This document shows positions 30,495 to 41,723 of a stretch of 64,000 nucleotides of DNA, piece by piece. Location: assembly GCF_023898315.1 (NCBI RefSeq), contig NC_064619.1, forward strand, positions 303,652,150-303,716,149. The letters are read 5' to 3'. Position 1 is the stretch's first letter, and each line of letters opens with the position of its first letter. The notes under the pieces are model-generated. The model had not been told where the DNA came from. It made no database searches and saw nothing but the letters and a program-made list of their open reading frames with translations. The position numbers and the translations under genes are program-made. Origin of the DNA: Schistocerca nitens (taxonomy: Eukaryota; Arthropoda; Insecta; Orthoptera; Acrididae).

Positions 30495-33400
30495 TATTAT
30501 AAATGCAAATTATATTTGAGGATAACAATATTCCTCATCATAGTGAATGTAGCTGAATATTAGAAAAATTCTACAACATAAGTCTTATCAGATAAACACA
30601 TAAAGACAGGAAGAACACAAATACAGGTACATAAGGTACACAGACACATAGTGGAATAACACAAAAGGACAGGTCAGGGTTTATTTTCAGTGTGACATTT
30701 GGTACTGCAGTCCAATCCAAAGCTTCATTTCATAGATGTTTCCTCTTATTTCACTTTTTTTTATACCTTGTCAATGTATTTCTTACAATTCATCACAACT
30801 CATTCTCTTATATAGTCTACCCCCTCTTAAGCTAACTTAAATCTACTGAGCTCAGATGCTAAACTATGGGACAAGGCAATGCAGCAGCACAAAACAATTA
30901 ACACAAACAGCAATGACACAAAATGCAAATTGGCAAAGCAAGCAGCAATAAATATTCAGTAGGACTATACCTAGCAAACAACAGCAGCAAATGCTATAAC
31001 TTATACCTAAACATGACAAAGCTCAAGCAGAAAAAATATTACAGTAAAAATAGGAAATATCTAACACCTACATCAGAACATAACACTAGAGTGATGCATC
31101 ACGATAAATTACCCTATGAAACAAGTTACCCACTCATTGAAAAAAATTATGTATGCAATTCCTGTGAAGAGAAATGTCTATTTGTGCTCCCTTTTTTAAG
31201 AAAGTAGGTCATAAAATTCTTGTTTTCTGAGTCTGTAGACAGAAAACGTTTCTAGTAGTACATCTATTAAATTTTAATTTAAACAATGCTGCAGTGCAAC
31301 TAGAAACTAGATATTAAACAAAATAGGCAAATATAAATACAAAGCAAAGCATTAAACATAATTCACTAGCCATATGGCATTTCATAAGGCAGTAAAAAAT
31401 CTCTCAACTAGAAAGACAGTAGTCATAATCAGGTGTATAGACATAAAATATTTCTCATCATTTCATTAGGCATTTCAGTCAATATCAGAAAGTATGAGCT
31501 CAAAACTGTAATCATATGTTTCAAGTATGAGCGTGTCTTACTTGAAATGCTTTCTACAAAGAAATGTCAATAGCGAGGTCAATGACCTCCTTTTTTTTCT
31601 CCACCTAATGGCTTTTTGTCCAGGCAGGTGGCACAGCTGGGCGCCCACGACACATTACATGAAGGTCACTTAACTTTCTTACCGAAATATTTACGACAGC
31701 AGTGACAGTCTCATATAAAAAAATTTCACAGGTTGAGAATTTGCATTACAAATGTGTGGGAACAAAATCCTATAAATATAAGTCCAAAAAATTTTCGCCG
31801 ACATTGTGACACATCCACGCCTAACTCTTAAAGTACGATTCTTGGTTTCCAACATCCTTTTTCGCAAACCAGAGTCCCTAACTTCTATTCATTATTCATA
31901 TACATATAAACACATAATCACATTCCTCATACACGATAGCATCAGCTTATTGATCATTAACATACCTCAACAGCATAATACACATTATCATCATAATAAT
32001 AACATCAGTACACCTCAGTCAAATCTCAAAATAGTCGTAGCTTCCTCCAATAATTTCAGAGCCTAAAGAAAATTCTCTGCTCATTTCAATAGTGTCATCT
32101 ACCTCAAACGTACTTTAAAAATCATGATCCCATACCAAATACATCATTCAAAGCTCTCATAGAATCACAATGGTTCCGAAAAAAAATATGAACAGTTCCC
32201 AAAGTACAGACAAATTACAATTTCATAAGTGTGAAGTTATCCAACTGTGTAATTACGTAAACATCTGTCACTGATGTAGTAAAAAAATGTTTGTCTCTCT
32301 CAGTTAAATGGTCAGATAGCTGTGTAATTTTGTGTTAGAAAAATATGGTACCGATGTGTAAAGTTGTATAAGCAAATGCCATATTAGCTACGGCTCCTTA
32401 TGCTTGCCAAACACATGGCACACAAAGTAGGCGTGTACCCCCCTGAGGATTAATGTAATTATACCCTCAAGTGTTACAGATTACAGCAATTGAATGAAAT
32501 GTATCACCGAAAACTTTCTTTGTATTTTTGTGATTCAAAAATCTTTAAAAATAAATGTCTTAAGTACAAAATTAATCACTCAAATACGTGTAGTGCAGCG
32601 CTAAACTGTGCGTCTTGTTGTAAAATAACCTCTGTCATTACTTAACGGTAAAAATGTGCCAAGTGTAGTAATTATCGTCGTCCGTAAGCAAAGTTCTGTA
32701 GAAGTCAATGTACTTACCTCATAATAAACAAAAGTGAAATTCTATGCGTACAGATATCGTAGTTATTACGTACAGTACTGTGGCCAAGAAAGTACTATAC
32801 TGTAATGTATTGTTGTGCTACGAAAGAGGCTGTCTCATTGTAGCTATATGACAAAAGTTACTACTGAAACATGTTTTCCTTTCCAGACAAAATTCAGAAA
32901 AACTGTGGAGAGATAAAACTGATACACTGCAAAAGCAACAATCTAAATTGTGTCATACATTAGTAGCGTCGTGATATAATCTTGTAGCCGTCAAATAAAC
33001 TAACCACTGTGTCATCTGGTATCTCTCAGAAAGTACTTTAAATCCAGAATGTATTTTCAAGTAAACCAAAATGTTGCATTAAAATTAGCAGTACTGGTAC
33101 ATGTTCTAAGTATGTGAGCCATATAGTCGTCACGTAATCATGCAACTAACAAGCAAGAATGTACAAATAACAACACTGTGTCGTCTGTTCACTATAACAA
33201 TGCATTCGTAATTACTGTCAAAATATGTTCCCTAGGTTCTAGACTGGATAGTTAACTTCAAAACATTGTTGCATGTTAACAGTTTCTAAGTGTGACAAAG
33301 TGTATTAGTAGCATGAAGTGAAAAATTTTATGGCAAGGACTAAGTAAAAAACCAGATTATCTGTCAAAAAACGGTTTTACATGTGAAGTATGGTGTAAAC

Positions 33401-33518
33401 CTCTACTCTTCCTTATCATGTGGTATACATCGGTAAGGAATACTGGACTTTTTCTCAAGGTTAGCTTACGTTATTTTTCTCAAGCCCAGCCAGCGCACGT
33501 GGCTGCCTGCGGTGCAAG
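30495..33518. other. noncoding interior of the LTR element, ~3 kb
   Basis: AT-rich, with only short chance frames. No reverse transcriptase, protease, RNase H or integrase motif was found on either strand. If this is the element's interior it lacks the usual pol gene. Confidence 0.45.
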
Positions 33519-35778
33519 TCATTGTCTGTCTCTTTGTTGGCACGCGTCGTTATTAAGATTAGGAGACCTAAACTCTACAAATTCACCTTGACGAGAGGGC
33601 CCTGCCCTGTTTGAATCCCGCCAGTTCTGATGAAATTCAGGTCTGTCGTTTTGTCGGTAGTTTACATAGTTTCTTTTTTGTCGGTCATGTGGTGGAGAAT
33701 TTCTCCTGGAATCGTAACTGTGCGGTGGACTGTAATAATTGTTTTGGTTCCCATATTGTCTGTTTCTATGGTTATCTCTGTCACATTCATTACTATGGCA
33801 ATGCGATCTTTCTCTGTAACTATTATTCTGCCAACGGTTGTCATACAGGTGGTGTCTGTTTTGGTCATGATTTGCGTTGTAAGAATAGCCTTGTCGTGTC
33901 CAGTTATTATTTCTGTCATCGCGGAGTTGTGACGGATGTGACCTGTAATTGTTGTGCTCCTGTTTTCGCGTTCCGCGATTGTCAGTGTCAGTTTCCAATT
34001 CTTGTAAAAGTCCCTGAAAAGCTTCAATGTCGTCTTTGCAACATCCTGCCAAAATAATATGTCGTAAATGTTCAGGCAATTTGATTAATCAAATGCGGAT
34101 GAGTTCTGAGGGGCTGTATGGGTTTGACAGGTACTGATTCTTGTGCAACATGTCTTCAAAATATTTAACAAGACTGAAAAATTCAGCTTGTTCGAAATGT
34201 TTCATCATTATGATGCTATGTTTTACTCGGTCTTGTGTAGCTTGAGACCAATATGCTAAGAGGAAGCCATGATAAAATTCTCCTTCACTGTGACAATCGT
34301 GAATGACCGATCGCATTCTTACAGCTGGTTCATTCTCTAAATAGCCACACATAAATTCTAATCTGTGCTCTAATGACCAGTTGGGAGGAAAACAATGAGA
34401 GAATTGATGAAGCCACGCTTGTGGATGAATGTCGTTGCCGAAATTCTTAAATGTTTTGAATTTACGTGTAGTAATAAACAGCTTATAGTCAAAATCATCA
34501 TGTCGGCGAGACGCATGTCGGTCATTGTTACGTCGTTTCGGCGGCCCCATCTCAATATTCTGTGTACCTTGCCAATTTCTTTCATAATTTCCGAAGTGCC
34601 CTGTGTTATCATTTTGTGCCTCTTCCGTATTTCTATGTCCCACTTCCTGTATTGGAGCGCGAGTGTCCTCTGAAATATGTAATTCTTGTATTACTTGTGC
34701 TAACTGATCTTGTACTTCCCGGATTTGTCTTTTGTACTGTGTATTGATTTGATTCTGATTTTGTTTGAATTTTCAAATTTGTTCATACTCATCTGTGTCA
34801 TTAAAGACTACTGGTCTTGTGTCATTCAGAGTATCATCTACCTTCGTAGATAAATTATTTAGCTGATCCGAAAGTTCGGCTACTTTCTCTGATAATGAAC
34901 TAATTTCCTCCATGTGTCTTTCTGAACCAATTTTCAGAGTATCTACTGTGTCCTTTAAGTTTTCCTGAGTTTTTGCAAGTTGCGTAACCGAATCGGTAGA
35001 TGCAACTGAGTCAATTGTACCCCGCAAGGTCTCCTGATTTTCATGATCAATAGTTTACAGTTCTTTTATGGGTGCTTCGTGATTCTGTAATGCATTTTCA
35101 TGCCGCAAAAAAATAGGTTTTTTCGTCATTACAGACTTTTTGACATTTCAGTTCGGTGTTACGTAACTCAGTAGTTAAATCTTCACGTGTTTGTTGAAGT
35201 GTTTCTTTAATTTGTTTCTGATTTTGTTCCATTTGTTGCTGTGACTGTTTTTGATTTTGTTCCATTTGTTGCTGTGACTGTTTTTGATTTTGTTCCATTT
35301 GTTTCTGATTTTGTTCAAGCGTTGTGTCTAACTTTTGTAGCCTTTGTCCCATTTGTTGCATTAACTGTAATAACAATGCACTGGTGTCTGAAACATGATC
35401 CTCAGTGTTATTCAGCAGTGCATTTGAACCGGTAATATTCGCATTTTGAAAAGCAGAAAATGTGTCTTGACGTACTTGAGAAAACGGTGAGGACGCAAAA
35501 CCTGAATCTACAGTATTTGCAAGATTGTGGCCTGTCATTTCGGATTCCTGAGCCGAGCTGTTGCCGACAGATCGATCGATAATGCTTCCCTGTTCACTAA
35601 TTGTTTCACTGTCTACACCATTATTTGCAGCCCGCTGCATTTCCCTATGCACAATTACCAAATTACTACTGTGAACATTAGTTAATTCATTACTCGGTGG
35701 CGCTAACGCACTGCTTTCGTCTTCACTGTCATTTCTCAGTTTACTTTGGAGCCTAGTATTACGTTTTTCACACGCCAT
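33519..35778 (-). pseudogene. gag-like region of the LTR element (fossil)
   Basis: The order on the minus strand is an N-terminal polar part starting MACEKRNTRLQSKLRNDSED, a Gln-rich repeat (QNQKQSQQQMEQNQKQ units, encoded by tandem ~33-bp DNA units at 35228-35330) that probably forms a coiled coil, a second helical part (ITSLSEKVAELSDQL-like), and a capsid-like domain with QAWLHQFSHCFPPNWSLEHR, YWSQATQDRVKHS and KYFEDMLHKNQYLSNPY. These match the usual retrotransposon gag layout. The tail is Asn/Arg/His-rich and probably binds RNA; no CCHC knuckle is seen. The region is broken, with about three interruptions. Confidence 0.7.
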
Positions 35779-36644
35779 TATTGTCGCAATATTTCACACG
35801 ATAACACAGAAAAACACAATTTGAAGAGCAAAATAAAAAAAAACACATTAACATAGCACTGAAAATAATATCACGTTAATTGCTAGTGCAGCTGCGAAAT
35901 ACTTGGTGCAAATCTACATGCATGCCACAACCGTTTTACTGTACAACAACGAAAAACTACAACTACAAAGGAAATTCTCACTATAATTACGCGCTAGCAA
36001 TAAACAATAGCTACACTAATTACACAAACTACAAGAACAAAACAGAAGATTCCAGTGAGGTATCCTCGGCTAATGGTCGACATATGAAACGACCCTTAGA
36101 AAAATTATAAATGACTGTGCTGAAACTGACACACAATATTTTTAGCGCAACGCAATCTGACTTTTAATAATCCCTAGAAAAGAATGGCCCTGACTAACAA
36201 TAACCTATACCTTTCTTGAATCACTTACCTGACAAAAATCTTCATTACTCGAGCTACTGCAATACAGCGAGCGCCAATACTGCCAGATAAATAAAAGATT
36301 ATAACTACTGAAGTCACTAACTACTGACAGGCATAGTTAGCAAATGAAAGATTTGATAGAGAACAAACAATGTATTTATCTCAATAGTGTTCAAAAGTCA
36401 TTATATATATCAGTTCATGACATCCAGTCATACAAAAGCACTCTCTCTGATGGACACACGTCCAGATCATCCGCTCTCAAAACTCCGCCATCTCACTCTC
36501 CACATCCACCACTGCTGGCGGCTCACCTCCAACTGCGCAACGCTACGCGCTGTTAACAGCCAACTGCCCAACACTACACTAGCAAATTCCAACAATGGAA
36601 ACCAGCCACAGACTGCACACAGCACAGTCAGTGATTTTCATATA

Positions 36645-38066
36645 CACTCCTGGAAATGGAAAAAAGAACACATTGACACCGGTGTGTCAGACCCACCATA
36701 CTTGCTCCGGACACTGCGAGAGGGCTGTACAAGCAATGATCACACGCACGGCACAGCGGACACACCAGGAACCGCGGTGTTGGCCGTCGAATGGCGCTAG
36801 CTGCGCAGCATTTGTGCACCGCCGCCGTCAGTGTCAGCCAGTTTGCCGTGGCATACGGAGCTCCATCGCAGTCTTTAACACTGGTAGCATGCCGCGACAG
36901 CGTGGACGTGAACCGTATGTGCAGTTGACGGACTTTGAGCGAGGGCGTATAGTGGGCATGCGGGAGGCCGGGTGGACGTACCGCCGAATTGCTCAACACG
37001 TGGGGCGTGAGGTCTCCACAGTACATCGATGTTGTCGCCAGTGGTCGGCGGAAGGTGCACGTGCCCGTCGACCTGGGACCGCACCGCAGCGACGCACGGA
37101 TGCACGCCAAGACCGTAGGATCCTACGCAGTGCCGTAGGGGACCGCACCGCCACTTCCCAGCAAATTAGGGACACTGTTGCTCCTGGGGTATCGGCGAGG
37201 ACCATTCGCAACCGTCTCCATGAAGCTGGGCTACGGTCCCGCACACCGTTAGGCCGTCTTCCGCTCACGCCCCAATATCGTGCAGCCCGCCTCCAGTGGT
37301 GTCGCGACAGGCGTGAATGGAGGGACGAATGGAGACGTGTCGTCTTCAGCGATGAGAGTCGCTTCTGCCTTGGTGCCAATGATGGTCGTATGCGTGTTTG
37401 GCTCCGTGCAGGTGAGCGCCACAATCAGGACTGCATACGACCGAGGCACACAGGGCCAACACCCGGCATCATGGTGTGGGGAGCGATCTCCTACACTGGC
37501 CGTACACCTCTGGTGATCGTCGAGGGGACATTGAATAGTGCACGGTACATCCAAACCGTCATCGAACCCATCGTTCTACCATTCCTAGACCGGCAAGGGA
37601 ACTTGCTGTTCCAACAGGACAATGCACGTCCGCATGTATCCCGTGCCACCCAACGTGCTCTAGAAGGTGTACGTCAACTACCCTGGCCAGCAAGATCTCC
37701 GGATCTGTCCCCCATTCAGCACGTTTGGGACTGGATGAAGCGTCGTCTCACGCGGTCTGCACGTCCAGCACGAACGCTGGTCCAACTGAGGCGCCAGGTG
37801 GAAATGGCATGGCAAGCCGTTCCACAGGACTACATCCAGCATCTCTACGATCGTCTCCATGGGAGAATAGCAGCCTGCATTGCTGCGAAAGGTGGATATA
37901 CACTGTACTAGTGCCGACATTATGCATGCTCTGTTGCCTGTGTCTATGTGCCTGTGGTTCTGTCAGTGTGATCATGTGATGTATCTGACCCCAGGAATGT
38001 GTCAATAAAGTTTCCCCTTCCTGGGACAATGAATTCACGGTGTTCTTTTTTCAATTTCCAGGAGTG
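36645..38066 (+). mobile_element. Tc1-like DNA transposon, copy B (1422 bp, young)
   Basis: It has the same 27-bp ends as copy A, with TA at 36643-36644 and 38067-38068. The empty site is visible in the partner LTR at about 27980, giving direct proof of a TA insertion. Confidence 0.96.
36889..37911 (+). CDS. Tc1-family transposase, copy B (340 aa, catalytic Glu to Gln)
   Basis: The full-length open frame starts MPRQRGREPYVQL, with both helix-turn-helix regions and D155 and D244 intact. At position 277 the motif reads SPIQHVW instead of SPIEHVW, so the metal-binding Glu is replaced by Gln. That should abolish cleavage, although DNA binding should remain. Other differences from copy A are scattered (Y at QYRAARL, L at VWLRAGE, R at EGVRQL). 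No stop or frameshift is present, so this is a point-mutated, probably inactive protein from a recent copy. Confidence 0.9.
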   Translation: MPRQRGREPYVQLTDFERGRIVGMREAGWTYRRIAQHVGREVSTVHRCCRQWSAEGARARRPGTAPQRRTDARQDRRILRSAVGDRTATSQQIRDTVAPGVSARTIRNRLHEAGLRSRTPLGRLPLTPQYRAARLQWCRDRREWRDEWRRVVFSDESRFCLGANDGRMRVWLRAGERHNQDCIRPRHTGPTPGIMVWGAISYTGRTPLVIVEGTLNSARYIQTVIEPIVLPFLDRQGNLLFQQDNARPHVSRATQRALEGVRQLPWPARSPDLSPIQHVWDWMKRRLTRSARPARTLVQLRRQVEMAWQAVPQDYIQHLYDRLHGRIAACIAAKGGYTLY

Positions 38067-38092
38067 TAGATCGCTACATGGCGCTACCAACA

Positions 38093-39124
38093 TAAAAACC
38101 TTACAGCCTACTTACAGGTGTACCAACACGTTATTGAGTTGCTCATATTGTGAAGCTTTTTCTCTTGAATAAAACATCCAGGTTTTCAGAAATTGAAATC
38201 ATTTGTTTGTCTGTACATGTACATCACATCTACTAATTTCCATTTCATTCTGATAATTCCTTGGTGGTGTCTTAGAGTGTACATAAAAGAAAATATAGCT
38301 TGAAGGAGTCCACTTACAAACGAAAAGTAATTCCTTTACACTTTAGATTACAATCAGAACGAATAATATACTCAAACGTCGATCAAAACAACTGTAACGA
38401 CTCGAAACAGTCAAAACACCTGAAGGTAACATTTTGGTTCAGCTGAGATGGCGGACGCCAGCTTCGAGTTTTTGGCGTCATGATGACTCGCCTTATTTTT
38501 ATCTACACGAGATGAACAGTGAGTAGTAGTGAGTCATGCGCCGGCAGTGTCCCTGACAGTTTGAGAAAAGCGGTGGACGGTTTCAAGATTAATTTCAAGC
38601 AGCGAGATACTTTATTACATACACTGCCAGTATCTGTACCTATTAAATCATTGATGCTGCGAGAGTTCTCTGCCTAAGTGAAGGCACCACAAACTTCTCT
38701 GTGAGCGTCGACAAGGCACTGAACTGCTTTACAGCTAACAATGAAACCTTGAGGGCGAAGTTACAAGTTCAGCCCTCAGTAAGGCTCATTTGAAATTGTT
38801 GTGTCAACAATTATGACAGGAAAACTATTAGGTGATAATGACTCACAACGTGCGTCGGGAGTACGACAGAAAATGAATGTCCGGGAGGTGCAGAAATCAA
38901 CCCTCTATGCAATTTATGTACTACACTTCACAAAATGGCCTTCGTCGACATTCAAGAAAAGTTCAAAATAAATCATTAACTTGTACCATGAAATCCGAAT
39001 AAAACTGGCCCGTCACAGTGGTCACAAAGGTTCGCACTATCAACATCAAAGGTGAAATGCATGGGAATTATAAACCGTGCAATACGTTTCGTTACTTATC
39101 CACTCCTAAAGAAAGCACATACAA
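38093..39124. other. intergenic, nothing recognised
   Basis: No coding frame, SINE head or inverted repeat could be identified. Confidence 0.45.
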
Positions 39125-39905
39125 TCATTTTGGTGTAACGGGGTTTGAGAACTGAGGGAATGTGATGGAATGCAATCGAATGCGAAACAGTCTGTCATGG
39201 AGCGTATCGTTAAACTGGCTATCATTCAAGGCGTAGCTGCAGGTAGTGCGATAATATGTTTTGTAGTCACGGAAAAAACAAACATCCAGAGGGTGAATTT
39301 GTCCGGTGGTTCCAGTTGGTATGAACTGCAATGGCACACATTTTTCAGTAGGGATTGTTTGCTCTAAAGGAATATGATTTTTATGCGCAGATCAGGAATC
39401 AGCCAAACCAAGGTATGTTGACCAGCTATTGGCCAGTTATAGTTCACATACACACTTTTCCCACTCTTGCTTGCTGTTTCGTAAATATTCCCTACTGCCC
39501 TTGCAAGATCACGCACACGAGAAAGAATGGTAAAGGATAGACTACCTCCAACACCTCACAGCACAATAAATAACTTTCCAGCCAATTTACCTTCAAGATT
39601 AACAGTCGGCATAAATGAATGCGTTAAGGCATTGATACAATTCTTTTAGTAGTTCTAATTTCCAAGGCCCCTTTGATATTAATTTCCCCTCCAAAATCCG
39701 ATTGGTCGGTGTTGGAAACAAATTTCTTACCGAATGACGGGATAAGGTTGTTTATCTCATTTACAAATTTTCCGGCCAATTCCGCAGTTTGCCGCGCATC
39801 GTCAAGCTGACACGTTTTTTGAATTCCGTTGTCTTACGTCTTCCAATTATGTAGCACTGTCAGATGTTATGCAACCATCCTCTGATTCCCTTGACATTAC
39901 TGAAA
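39125..39905 (-). pseudogene. unclassified DDE-transposase-like remnant
   Basis: Minus-strand blocks: QLDDARQTAELAGKFVNEIN (about 39815-39755), FVSNTDQSDFGGEINIKGAL (about 39725-39665), a poorly kept middle with frame changes, and FIPTGTTGQIHPLDVCFFRD (about 39325-39265). The 'NTDQS' block followed far downstream by 'GTTGQI(Q/H)PLDV' recalls a DDE protein family seen in insects and cnidarians (from memory, with no named clade I can assert). At least three frame breaks are present. Confidence 0.45.
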
Positions 39906-39919
39906 TCTATGCCGCCCGC

Positions 39920-41085
39920 TATTTAATGGATTCCAGAGAAATGTAGGAACACGCGAGGCAATATTGACCCTATGACTTCTCATAGAATATAGGTTAAGGA
40001 AAGGCAGACCTACGTTAATAGCATTTGTAGACTTAGAGAAATCTTTTGACAGCCTTGACTGGAATACTCTCTTTCAAATTCTAAAGGTGGCACGGGTAAA
40101 ACACAGGGAGCAAAAGGCTATTTACAATTTGTACAGAAACCTGATAGGAGTTATAAGAGTCGAGGAGCATGAAAGTGAAGCAGTGGTTGAGAAGGGAGTA
40201 TGAGAGGGTTGCAGCCCTTGCCCGATGTTAATCATTCTGTATATCGAGCAAACATTAAAGGAAACAAAATAAAAATTTGGAGTAGGAGATAAAGCCCATG
40301 GAGAAGGAATAAAAACTTTGAGGTTTGTCGATTGCATCGTAATTCTGTCAGAGGCAGCAAAGGACTCGGAAGAGCAGTTGAACGGAATGGACAGTGTCTT
40401 GAGCGGTGGAAACAAGATGAACATCAACAAAAGCCAAACAAGGATATGGAATGTAACCAAATTAAATCAGGTGGTTCAGGGGGAATAGGATTAGGAATGA
40501 GAAACAAAGTAGTAGATGGGTTTTGCTATTTGGGCAGCAGAATAACTGATAATGGCAGAAGTAGAGAGTACGTAAAGCATAGGCTCGCACTGGCAAGAAA
40601 GGTGTTTCTGAAGAAGGGAAATTTCTTAATATCGAATTTAGATTTAAGTGTTAGGAAGTCTTTTCTGAAAGTATTTGTCTGAAGTGTAATAGTGTATGGA
40701 AATTAAACATCAAATATAAACAATTTAGACAAGAAGACAATATAATCTTTCGAAATGTGGCGCAACAACAGTATTCTGAAGATTAGATGAGTAGATCATG
40801 TAATTAATGAGGAGGTACTGAAGAAAATTGGGAATAAAATAAATTTGTTGTACAACCTGACTAGAAGAAGGGATCGGTTGGTAAAACACGTACTGAGACG
40901 TCAAGGGATCACCAATTTAGTACTGGAGGGAAGCGTGGTAGACGAAAACCGTAGAGGGAGACCAAGAGATGAATACACTGAGGATGTCGGTCGCACTACT
41001 TACTCAGAGGTGAATAGGCTTGCACAGGATAGAGTAGCATGGAGAGCTGCATCAAATCAGTCTTCGGGCTGAAGATCACAACAAC
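39920..41085 (+). mobile_element. RTE-type LINE fragment, decayed
   Basis: Reading downstream it encodes GTREAILTL, TLIAFVDLEKSFDSLDWNTL, a degraded catalytic block (LRFVDCIVILSEA where relatives have RFADDIVILSE), FCYLGSRITDNGRSREYVKH, SVRKSFLKVFV, RRDRLVKHVLRRQGITNLVL and DRVAWRAASNQ. It ends with 'gaagatcacaacaacaag', the same 3' end as the RTE copy at 8475. The catalytic Asp pair is changed to VDC, and several stops and frameshifts exist. It seems to sit between the two parts of a minus-strand coding remnant. Confidence 0.8.
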
Positions 41086-41214
41086 AAGAACTATGTACTA
41101 CGTCATTATCACGCACATCCTGTAAATTGTCTTACAACGCGGAACACTATTTTTCGTAACAACTGAGCCTTGTCCTCCCTTGAATATCCCTCGTTTCTCT
41201 TACGCACTAAACGG

Positions 41215-41723
41215 TCATATTGCTGCCGACGTATTCGAAACCTGTTCGTAATTGTCTTTGTTACTATGCTGCGGATAATCTTCCGTGTACGTAATTATCT
41301 TTAGTACCCGATCCTTAGATAACGATTGTTCTTTACTACGTTTCGCTGGAGAGGGAATTTGTGGCTCCCACTTCGACAAGCATGAAGGACAACATGGCTC
41401 GACATCTGTTTCAGTATCACTTTCATTTGTTAAGCACGTATCGTCGTCATTGCACGCTTCGTGTACATTAAGCACACAGTCGAGAGTATACGACACCACA
41501 CATTACACTGACTCATCTTACAGAAACACTAAAATTCCATCTGCCATTTCTTTCTCACTCTGCGAAATTCCTTGAATTCCTTTCTGACGGAATGCCAACT
41601 TCGGCTTTGTATCAACAACACTAGAACTTTAGCACTGTTGTGAGTTACTCGCTGAGCAAGCTGTTCAGCTACGCTACATAGGCTCATGCTGTGCTCACCA
41701 TTGGATATCTCCAGTCCCGTCAC
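41215..41723 (-). CDS. unrecognised coding-like remnant
   Basis: Two adjacent minus-strand frames (41723-41529 and 41499-41215) look more protein-like than chance. The second has an acidic DTETDVEP stretch, a CCPSC motif, a basic stretch (SPAKRSKEQSLSKDR) and a charged end. They may be the N-terminal side of the DDE-like remnant at 39.1-39.9 kb, split by the RTE, but nothing shared proves it. Confidence 0.22.

Larger units (their letters stand above)
27303..38092 (-). mobile_element. old LTR element with gag-like region and no visible pol
   Basis: Two related flanking blocks are read as LTRs: 27303-28006 and 36085-38092 (the latter enlarged by a Tc1 insertion). Both begin tgaaac and end accaaca on the plus strand, i.e. 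TG...CA ends on the minus strand. They share long stretches such as 'ctgacacacaatatttttag' and 'agtgttcaaaagtcattata'. Gag-like sequence lies next to the right LTR on the minus strand. The ~5.5 kb between gag and the left LTR shows no RT, protease, RNase H or integrase block in any frame, apart from the nested Tc1. The LTRs differ by several indels, so the element is fairly old and is broken. No target duplication is evident. Confidence 0.7.
36085..38092 (-). repeat. right (5') LTR of the gag-only element, split by a Tc1
   Basis: It matches the left LTR before and after the nested Tc1: 'gtgattttcata' then, beyond the insertion, 'tcgctacatggcgctaccaaca', which is continuous in the left LTR (27971-28006). 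Without the Tc1 the LTR is about 585 bp. Confidence 0.75.

Noticed and set aside
33611-34057. Plus-strand Cys-rich open frames over the gag-like region
   Set aside because: Antisense of an Asn/His-rich minus-strand frame; the apparent cysteines come from reverse-complemented codons.
35228-35330. CRISPR-like short repeats
   Set aside because: The units are directly contiguous, coding-related and without unique spacers, in a eukaryotic transposon.
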